From positions 1 through 33,186 of the forward strand of contig NZ_SRRZ01000082.1 in NCBI RefSeq assembly GCF_013179805.1: a stretch of 33,186 bases of DNA, read 5' to 3'. The notes below the pieces were generated by a model, which worked only from the letters and a program-made list of their open reading frames with translations, searched no databases and was not told where the DNA came from. Every line of letters starts with the position of its first letter. The first letter of the stretch is position 1. Both the position numbers and the translations under genes were made by a program. Origin of the DNA: Microcoleus asticus IPMA8. Its GTDB lineage: Bacteria > Cyanobacteriota > Cyanobacteriia > Cyanobacteriales > Microcoleaceae. Shown in pieces: positions 15,459 through 21,009 of this stretch.

Positions 15459-17240
15459 TTAATGCAAATTGTCGTCCCAGACGCCGATGTAAATCCGATC
15501 GCGATTGTTGCGTTCGATCGTCCCTTCGAGCGAACCCTTCCTAAACGTAAACTGATTAGTCCGGCGCTGCTGCACGTCGCGCAAGCCCTGCCAAATCTCC
15601 CGGCTGGCGCCGCCCACCATGCCGTTTAACGCGGTTCGCACTACCAAATCGTCCACCGACGGGGCAAAAGAACCCTCTGTTTGCACAAGCTGGTCCGAAT
15701 CGCGATCGTAAATGTAGCCGAGAGTAATCCGGTTCGGCAGCACTTCGTAAAGTGCGGTGCGAGTATTCGGCCAATAGCCCCGGGATTGAGAGTCAGTCGG
15801 TTCTCCCAATTGGGATAAAATCTGGCTTTCCGGCGTACCAACGGCAAACCCAGGGATTGTGGGAGTCTTCTGATAATTTGTTCCCGGTTGTTCGGGGCTG
15901 GGTGCGGGCGATCGATCTGGCGGCAACTCTTTGTCAACAAGTTTTTCCGTTGGTGTGGGTTCGGCAGCCTCGGGAGTTGGCGCTGGTGTTGGCGCTGGCG
16001 CTGGTGTTGGCGCTGGCGCTGGTGTTGGAGTTTCAGCAGCCGGCGGCGGAGTTTCAGCAGCCGGCGCTGGAGTTTCAGCAGCCGGCGCTGGAGTTTCAGC
16101 AGCCGGCGGCGAGAAAGGCGTTGGTGTCGGCGCCGGAATTGGTGCGGGGCTTGAGCGCGCGTCTGGATCTGCGGGGGTCGAAGTGCGATCGTCCTGGGCC
16201 ACCGGTGCGGGTTCTGAAGACGGCCGGTTGAGGAAAACCCTAGCAATACCGATAAAACCTGCAACAATAAGTGCGATCGCCACCAACCCCAAAATCCACC
16301 AAACCTTGCGGTTGCCTTCCCCAGAAGACACCACAGCAGGCGCTGTTCTCGAAGCCGCAGGCGACTGAGGCCCGTGTCCCGGAATCACCGCCACCGTCGG
16401 CCCGGTGCTCGGCGACGCTGCACCAAGAGGCTGCCCGTGCAGCAGCGACAACCACTCATCCACGGTAGCAGGGCGATTTTGAGCTTCTACCGTCATCCCC
16501 CGCATCACCGCTTGGCTGACAGCCGCACTTAGCTGAGGCTGCAAATCGCGGGGTGAAGGCATCGGTTGGCTGGTACGCAAAATTGCAGCCACCGGCACCT
16601 GTGCTGTCAGTAAAGTGTAAAGCGTCGCCGCCAGACCGTAAACATCTGTTGCGGGGGTATATTTTCCTTGGGCGAAATACTGTTCAGGGGGTGCGTAGCC
16701 GTCGGACACCATATTAGTGTGAGATTGAGTTGCACCGGCAGTAAACTCGCGGGCAATGCCAAAATCGATCAGCACAACTTCTTGGGTGTTTTGGCGTAGC
16801 AGAATGTTTTGCGGCTTGACATCTCGGTGCAGCAAACCCTTTTGATGAACTACTTTTAAAGCAGCGCCAATTTGAGTTATGTAGAGAATAGCGAGTTCTT
16901 CTGGCAGCGGCCGATTTGGGAACACGACATCGCCCAAATTCTGACCGGCTATGTAGTCCATCACCATGTAAGGCTGCCCGTCTTCCACAAAAAAATCGCT
17001 GACGCGGACAATATTCGGATGAACGCAGGAAGCCAACCGCCTCGCTTCGTCTTGAAACTTGCGATCGAACTCAGCAAAATTGGGTTGCTGGCGCAGAGAT
17101 TCGTTGAGAGTTTTAATGACTACAGGCTGTCCTAAATAGCGGTGATTTGCCCTGAAAGTAATCCCAAAGCCGCCGCGTCCCAGTTCTTGTTCGAGGGTGT
17201 ACTTTCCACCCTGTAAAGTTTTGCCGATTAGCGCATCCAT
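15459..17240 (-). CDS. Eukaryotic-type Ser/Thr protein kinase with Pro/Ala-rich linker
   Basis: A 593-residue kinase. The catalytic domain (about 14-268) is canonical: GRGGFGITF loop, K43 in VVIKTL, catalytic loop HRDVKPQN (D140, K142), D159 of DFG, and APPEQ in the activation segment. One membrane helix follows (about 313-337, WWILGLVAIALIVAGF). A long Pro/Ala/Thr linker with PAPAAET repeats (about 365-440) then leads to an outside domain of about 130 residues (463-593, from IPGFAVGTPESQILSQLGEP). The topology suggests a cytosolic kinase with a periplasmic sensing part beyond a cell-wall-spanning spacer; that role is inferred. The linker DNA is an internal tandem repeat (15984-16110), so its length may vary among strains. 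A MITE-like repeat follows the stop codon. Confidence 0.92.
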   Translation of the reverse strand: MDALIGKTLQGGKYTLEQELGRGGFGITFRANHRYLGQPVVIKTLNESLRQQPNFAEFDRKFQDEARRLASCVHPNIVRVSDFFVEDGQPYMVMDYIAGQNLGDVVFPNRPLPEELAILYITQIGAALKVVHQKGLLHRDVKPQNILLRQNTQEVVLIDFGIAREFTAGATQSHTNMVSDGYAPPEQYFAQGKYTPATDVYGLAATLYTLLTAQVPVAAILRTSQPMPSPRDLQPQLSAAVSQAVMRGMTVEAQNRPATVDEWLSLLHGQPLGAASPSTGPTVAVIPGHGPQSPAASRTAPAVVSSGEGNRKVWWILGLVAIALIVAGFIGIARVFLNRPSSEPAPVAQDDRTSTPADPDARSSPAPIPAPTPTPFSPPAAETPAPAAETPAPAAETPPPAAETPTPAPAPTPAPAPTPAPTPEAAEPTPTEKLVDKELPPDRSPAPSPEQPGTNYQKTPTIPGFAVGTPESQILSQLGEPTDSQSRGYWPNTRTALYEVLPNRITLGYIYDRDSDQLVQTEGSFAPSVDDLVVRTALNGMVGGASREIWQGLRDVQQRRTNQFTFRKGSLEGTIERNNRDRIYIGVWDDNLH

Positions 17241-17300
17241 ATGTCCAGGCGATCGCGTACCAGATAATATCGCTGATTATGGCACGTATGGTTCGCCAAG

Positions 17301-17486
17301 TTACCAGTCTAAATGGCGATCGCCATCCTCGATCGGCGTTGCCAGTCCTTCCCGAATCGATTCCCGCATCCCCGGCACTGAGAGAAGATACAATGTTTCT
17401 TGTACCGATGCCCAGTCAGATTCAGATAATAACACTGCATTGCTAGTCTGTCCTGCGATCGCGATCTGTTGATGGGACTGACTCAC
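17301..17486 (-). pseudogene. YefM/Phd-type antitoxin, N-terminally decayed
   Basis: A 61-codon frame (GTG start) resembles the C-terminal two-thirds of YefM-type antitoxins: SNAVLLSESDW, then ETLYLLSVPGMRESIREGL and a DW end. The usual N-terminal DNA-binding part is missing. Upstream in the same frame there is a TAG four codons before the GTG and a TAA eight codons further up. No partner toxin follows; the next gene is the kinase. I read it as a remnant, although translation of the stub from GTG is possible. Confidence 0.65.
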
Positions 17487-17595
17487 CGAATCGATCTACT
17501 GCTGCAACTGCTGTTGAGATTATTTGATTGGGATCGTAATCTTCCACCTGTCTAAATACACTTTTCTAATTCATATTGGCTGGCTGTAGATACTG

Positions 17596-17697
17596 CTACA
17601 ACTGCCCCAGAAACTTGTCATACTCTGCGTGTGAACTAACCCAAAACCAGATTACAGTGTCTCCATCCAACTGACCAACTGCTCGATAGTTTTTACT
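17596..17697 (-). pseudogene. C-terminal half of a split RelE/ParE-family toxin
   Basis: On the minus strand this reads SKNYRAVGQLDGDTVIWFWV, then SSHAEYDKFLGQL and a TAG stop. NYRAVG, VIWFWV and SHAEYDK are the C-terminal signature of short RelE/ParE-family toxins found with cyanobacterial addiction modules. There is no start codon. The missing first 58 residues are at 19082-19255 on the same strand, and the two pieces join at a shared Ser-Lys to give 89 residues, the usual family length. Confidence 0.85.
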
Positions 17698-17832
17698 AAG
17701 GTTACATATAGAGGTATAGGCGGTGATATGGGAGATTGGAGTATTGGTGGAGACGGACTTCTGCGTCAAGGAGGTAACTTAGTAACGGTGGGGAATGGAA
17801 TTCCAGTGCGGATGCAGCAATTAGATTTTTGA
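17698..17832 (+). pseudogene. 3' fragment of an unrecognised gene
   Basis: An open frame of 44 codons ends at TGA. It reads KVTYRGIGGDMGDWSIGG, then DGLLRQGGNLVTVGNG and IPVRMQQLDF. It begins at the insert boundary with no start signal; the first ATG is at 17728. It is Gly-rich and I do not recognise the family. It looks like the tail of a gene carried in with the insert. Confidence 0.4.
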
Positions 17833-17878
17833 TATTGAATGGCTACAAAAAATTGAGCAAAAAAGAGAGTCTATTTAT

Positions 17879-18619
17879 ATGCAGGAATTTTTGCTAGATA
17901 TGGTAACTGTCCCCGAAGCAGAATTTCTAATGGGAGCTTGTTTAGAAGATAATGAAGCCGAGACTAGGGAAGCACCATTAAGAAAAATTTGGTTGTCAAC
18001 TTTTGCCATTCAGAAAACACCAATAACCGTAAATTTATGGCAGGAGTTTCTAAACAAAACGAGCTATGACTGGTGTTTCCACAATGAAGTTGCCCAGAGA
18101 TCGCCTAGCAAGCAGCATCCAATTACTTGCGTATCTTGGCATGACTGCTGCGCGTTTGCACGGTGGTTGCAAGATGCTTTGGGAGAAAACTATGCTTTGC
18201 CAACTGAGGCACAGTGGGAAAAAGCCTGCCGAGGGACAGAGGGACTGTTATACCCTTGGGGAAGCGAGGAGCCTCAAGATTACGACATCCTTCCTCCACC
18301 CCCTGAAACTACACTGCCTGTAGGAACTCGTCAAGATCGGCAAAGTCCTTATGGTTGTTTGGATATGTGGCAAAACGTATCTGAGTGGTGTTTGGATTGG
18401 TATGACGAAGAGCTATACGATCATGAAGATGGTGAATATTATCAAACCGACCCAAATGTTACAAAAAATCCTGCTGGTCCAGCAACAGGGAGATGCAAAG
18501 TTTTTCGAGGCGGACAAATGATGTGGCAAAAAGGCTGGCCGAGATGTAGTTATCGAACCTACCAATACCCTGATTACAGGGCTTTATCATTAGGTTTTAG
18601 AGTAGCCATCAACTTTTGA
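17879..18619 (+). CDS. FGE-sulfatase (SUMF1-type) domain protein
   Basis: A 246-residue single-domain protein with the formylglycine-generating-enzyme fold: MVTVPEAEFLMGA, PITVNLWQEFL, PITCVSWHDCCAFARWL, ALPTEAQWEKACRG, YPWGSEEP, QNVSEWCLDWY, KVFRGGQMM and SLGFRVAINF. Cysteines are spread through the protein, but the paired C-terminal active-site cysteines of true FGE are not evident, so the activity is uncertain. Related cyanobacterial proteins are often linked to Ser/Thr kinases or act as binding modules. It is the only complete gene in the DNA that splits the toxin gene and reads opposite to it. A weak AGAGAG lies before the ATG. Confidence 0.85.
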   Translation: MQEFLLDMVTVPEAEFLMGACLEDNEAETREAPLRKIWLSTFAIQKTPITVNLWQEFLNKTSYDWCFHNEVAQRSPSKQHPITCVSWHDCCAFARWLQDALGENYALPTEAQWEKACRGTEGLLYPWGSEEPQDYDILPPPPETTLPVGTRQDRQSPYGCLDMWQNVSEWCLDWYDEELYDHEDGEYYQTDPNVTKNPAGPATGRCKVFRGGQMMWQKGWPRCSYRTYQYPDYRALSLGFRVAINF

Positions 18620-18699
18620 AAACTTAGACGGCAAAAGCGATAACTGTATGAATAAAGAAGTACGAACGCCTTAACGCTTAAGACGGTTTTAGCAACTTA

Positions 18700-19089
18700 A
18701 TGGTAGTCCGAGGTTTAGGTAAACCGACAGACAACGAACCAGGAATGGAAAACTGGTTAGTTTACGTTGACACTAACCGCGACGGCATCCGAAATACCAA
18801 CGAACCCTTCACTTACAGCGACGCCAGTGGCAACTATTCCTTCACCCTCGCCCCCGGAAACTACCGCATCGTCTCTCAATTACAACCCGGATGGACTCAA
18901 ACGAATCCAACCAACCCTATTTATCAAGAAGTAACAGTCACCGCTAACAATACAAAGTTTGGAGTAGATTTTGCAGCCACAAGTTCCCAACTAGCAGGCC
19001 CCAATATTGACCCCGAATTTACCAGTACGCCGCCAACAACAGTCAAAGCAGGAGAAAGATTAGTCTACAGAACAACTGCAACTTGCTAA
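18700..19089 (+). pseudogene. Fragment of an SdrD B-like/Ca-binding repeat surface protein
   Basis: A frame of 129 codons resembles one SdrD B-like (Cna-B-type) domain: ENWLVYVDTNRDGIRNTNEP contains an EF-hand-like DTNRDGIRN calcium loop, and the domain continues with DASGNYSFTLAPGNYRIV and QPGWTQTNP. A Ca-binding or adhesion-type linker follows (FTSTPPTTVKAGERLVYRTT). Members of this class are large secreted proteins. Here the frame is open a few codons upstream of the ATG (to a TAA near 18679) and is cut at the insert boundary, where ATC-stop is read from toxin-gene DNA. There is no signal peptide. I regard it as a truncated piece. Confidence 0.7.
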
Positions 19090-19255
19090 TTCGGGCTGAG
19101 TAGATTGGTAAGTCTAAATGCACCTTCTTGAAACGCAGGCTTGGATGACTTGGGTCTTCCTTGAACTGGCGATACGCCCCGCGTGTCTGCTGTTGAACTT
19201 GTTCGGGTAAATCAGCAAATAATCTACGGAACTCGATTGTAGTCCTTGACTTCAC
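19082..19255 (-). pseudogene. N-terminal half of a split RelE/ParE-family toxin
   Basis: From a GTG start, 58 codons read MKSRTTIEFRRLFADLP, then EQVQQQTRGAYRQFKEDP, SHPSLRFKKVH and LDLPIYSARISK. This is the N-terminal part of the short RelE/ParE-type toxins (SHPSLRFK-VH and PIYSxRI are family landmarks). The frame then runs 12 codons into foreign DNA and stops at 19043. The start overlaps the antitoxin stop codon (GTGA), the usual translational coupling of such modules. Without the C-terminal IWFW and SHAEYDK part the product should be inactive. Confidence 0.88.
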
Positions 19256-19470
19256 AATGTTTCTGGATCGAGTTCTTGGGTTTTGCCTGCACGATACTCA
19301 GCCATTGCGGTCGCTGCGAGTTTAGCAAGAGCATCTGGGGAACGGGAGAATGCTCGATCCCAGCGCCTATCGTCTTCAAGTTCTTCCAGAATCATTGAAG
19401 CGAGGGCATCTTGCTCGCTGGCAGACAATGTTTTCAACTTGGCGATCGCACGTTCGAGTAACTCAGTCAT
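19252..19470 (-). CDS. Antitoxin of an addiction module (partner of the split toxin)
   Basis: A small acidic protein of 72 residues from the ATG at 19470; an in-frame GTG three codons earlier is less likely. It starts MTELLERAIAKLKTLSASEQ, continues with a DALASMILEELEDD helix, then WDRAFSRSPDALAKLAATAM, and ends in LDPETL. This pattern is common in cyanobacterial antitoxins that precede RelE/ParE-type toxins. Its stop overlaps the toxin's GTG start by four bases. The antitoxin is complete although its toxin is broken, so it may now be a leftover or could still neutralise related toxins elsewhere. Confidence 0.82.
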   Translation of the reverse strand: MTELLERAIAKLKTLSASEQDALASMILEELEDDRRWDRAFSRSPDALAKLAATAMAEYRAGKTQELDPETL

Positions 19471-19551
19471 GGCTACCACACTTTTACAATTAAAATGGCA
19501 TCCTCTCCATTATTGCTGGTTTCAGGCAAGTTGAGCGTACTTTAAACACGC

Positions 19552-19827
19552 TCATAGTTTTGAAATTAGCCTATCCATATACTCTATACAATCGAGTTCC
19601 GCTGCCTCTTCTGCTATTAGTCGATCGGCCTTCTTCTTTTCTAACAATTGTGACCTTCGGTGTTGGAGCGCTTCGCTAAATTTGAACAACTTCCAGGGCG
19701 CGACTTTTTCAATACAAATCTTAGGGACGAAGCAGCCTGATTTGTGCAGAATGGAAACAATTGTAGGCGACGAGCTTCGGGTTTTAGGTGGTGAGTAAAT
19801 TCTAGCTTTTATTAAATCAATACTCAA
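19552..19827 (-). CDS. Small protein of unknown function, possibly a hybrid remnant
   Basis: A 91-codon frame. The C-terminal 40 residues (EALQHRRSQLLEKKKADRL, then IAEEAAELD) resemble the charged helical end of small cyanobacterial proteins that often sit in addiction-type gene pairs. The first 25 codons lie inside the upstream copy of a duplicated 68-bp leader, including the sequence TIVSILHKSG that matches MVSILNKP at the start of the next gene but with its ATG changed to ATT and its GGAG ribosome-binding site lost. So the original start is gone. The annotated start at 19827 lacks support. I consider it a likely pseudogene. Confidence 0.4.
   Translation of the reverse strand: MSIDLIKARIYSPPKTRSSSPTIVSILHKSGCFVPKICIEKVAPWKLFKFSEALQHRRSQLLEKKKADRLIAEEAAELDCIEYMDRLISKL
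19751..19818 (-). repeat. Duplicated promoter/leader, degraded copy
   Basis: A 68-bp segment about 80% identical by eye to 20292-20359, sharing an identical 17-base core CGAGCTTCGGGTTTTAG. On the minus strand the -10-like TATAAT of the other copy is TAGAAT here, the GGAG is gone and the ATG is ATT. Confidence 0.8.
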
Positions 19828-19858
19828 TACAGTCCGTTGGAATGTTTATTAATAATTT

Positions 19859-20302
19859 CTATTCCAGCAGCGGTGGTTCTTTGTTATTCATAATAGCCCA
19901 AGCAGCAGTAATTTGCCATTGATAGGCGGCTCGCGAATCGTTTTCAGATGCTGTTAAGGCGCTTTGTGTTGCACCATATGCACTACTGCCTGCTGCCTCA
20001 GCAGGTGTAAGGAAATATGATGGATAATCGAAATATCTCATACCTCCATCTATATAATCGCAGGCAACCCCCATTGAAGCCTTTTTGGCATTTTCCTGTG
20101 TCGGCTGCTCAAGCCATTTATTGGCTAAAGAGATGAAGTAGCGTTCTCCATTATCTTGCTCTTCGGGTGGTAACTGTTTTGAGACGTAGTATATAGTTTG
20201 TCTCACAACTGCCTGCTTAAAGCTGAGTTGCTGCTTTTCGCTCATTACTTTGACTAATCCTTCCAAGATTAACGAACACGGTTTGTTGAGAATTGAAACC
20301 AT
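19859..20302 (-). CDS. Protein of unknown function (147 aa)
   Basis: I do not recognise a family. The protein begins MVSILNKPCSLILEGLVKVM, followed by a helical region (SEKQQLSFKQAVVRQTIYYV), a segment with KWLEQPTQENAKKASMGVA, and an Ala/Tyr-rich end (YQWQITAAWAIMNNKEPPLL). It has no membrane segment or signal peptide, so it is probably cytosolic. The start at 20302 is favoured because GGAG lies six bases before the ATG; an internal ATG at 20245 is the alternative. A TATAAT-like -10 lies about 40 bases upstream on the minus strand. The leader and first codons exist in a second, degraded copy upstream of the neighbouring small gene. Confidence 0.65.
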   Translation of the reverse strand: MVSILNKPCSLILEGLVKVMSEKQQLSFKQAVVRQTIYYVSKQLPPEEQDNGERYFISLANKWLEQPTQENAKKASMGVACDYIDGGMRYFDYPSYFLTPAEAAGSSAYGATQSALTASENDSRAAYQWQITAAWAIMNNKEPPLLE

Positions 20303-20359
20303 TGTATACTCCGAGCTTCGGGTTTTAGTTAGTGACTAGATTATAGCTTTTATTCAATC
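20292..20359 (-). promoter_or_regulatory. Duplicated promoter/leader, intact copy
   Basis: This holds, on the minus strand, TATAAT (20340-20345), CCCGAAGCTCGGAG, and the ATG of the 147-residue protein six bases after GGAG. No good -35 box was seen. The second copy is at 19751-19818. Confidence 0.6.
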
Positions 20360-20439
20360 TGCCAGATTTAATGCTCCAACCGAGAACCTTCAAATTACCG
20401 CCAAAACCAGTGACTTAAACAGCAAAACGGCGTTACAGT

Positions 20440-20967
20440 TCAAGTCGGATGATATTCATCCCTGCTTATTTGCCATCGCCATATCTTGCCTTCTTCAGGA
20501 TCGTCCACCTCTGTAATGAACTTCATTCCCACTTTTTGCAACACGCTATTCGAGGCATTTTTTTCAGCTAAAGTGTGGGCGATGACTGCTTTAACCTCCT
20601 CGTGAGCGAAAGCATAATCGATCATTCCCTGGGCCACCTCAGTTGCAAATCCGCGATTCCAATATTCGGAAGCAATTTCATAACCTATCTCTATAGTCCC
20701 CGACTCATCAGGTGAGCCTGTGAAACCTCCGTTTCCGACAAGGACTTGATTTTTTGGATGAATAAAGAAGTAGTTGCCCCAGTCAGTTGGAGGCGGATTG
20801 GATTCGCAAGATTCGTCAGCAGGGAGGGAAAATGCTTCCGGGAAATGAGGCCAGCTATTAGGCACTACGACATTTAAAATTGCTGCAAGCTCGCTTTTAT
20901 TGCGCAAGAAAGCTTCTACGTGAATTTTTTCGACGGGAAGTAGTAGAAGATTGTTAGTTTTAATCAT
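20440..20967 (-). CDS. GNAT-family N-acetyltransferase (RimJ/RimL-like)
   Basis: A 175-residue acetyltransferase that would move an acetyl group from acetyl-CoA to an amine; the acceptor is unknown. Typical features are the beta-strand region GTIEIGYEIASEYWNRGFAT, in which NRGFAT is the acetyl-CoA pyrophosphate loop (Q/RxxGxG/A type), EVAQGMIDYAF, and the C-terminal NASNSVLQKVGMKF. The arrangement matches the RimJ/RimL group that modifies ribosomal protein N-termini or small molecules. It is cytosolic and stands alone between unrelated genes on the same strand. Confidence 0.9.
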   Translation of the reverse strand: MIKTNNLLLLPVEKIHVEAFLRNKSELAAILNVVVPNSWPHFPEAFSLPADESCESNPPPTDWGNYFFIHPKNQVLVGNGGFTGSPDESGTIEIGYEIASEYWNRGFATEVAQGMIDYAFAHEEVKAVIAHTLAEKNASNSVLQKVGMKFITEVDDPEEGKIWRWQISRDEYHPT

Positions 20968-21009
20968 TTTTCTACCTTGTTTAACAAGTATGAGATCGCA
21001 CTATAGACA

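Larger units (their letters stand above)
17698..19081. other. Insert of about 1.4 kb interrupting the toxin gene
   Basis: Between the two toxin halves lies DNA coding on the opposite strand: the 3' end of one gene, a complete FGE-domain gene and a truncated third gene. At both junctions there is an 8-base sequence TTRCTAA-like on the plus strand (minus strand CTTAGTAAA against ATTAGCAAG), an imperfect direct repeat. No transposase, terminal inverted repeat or integrase site was found. How it arrived is unknown. Confidence 0.7.

Noticed and set aside
15752..16368. Long plus-strand frames opposite the second kinase
   Set aside because: They arise from the GC-rich, repetitive linker DNA (GVGAGAG and LALALVL-type translations) and are shadows of the kinase gene.
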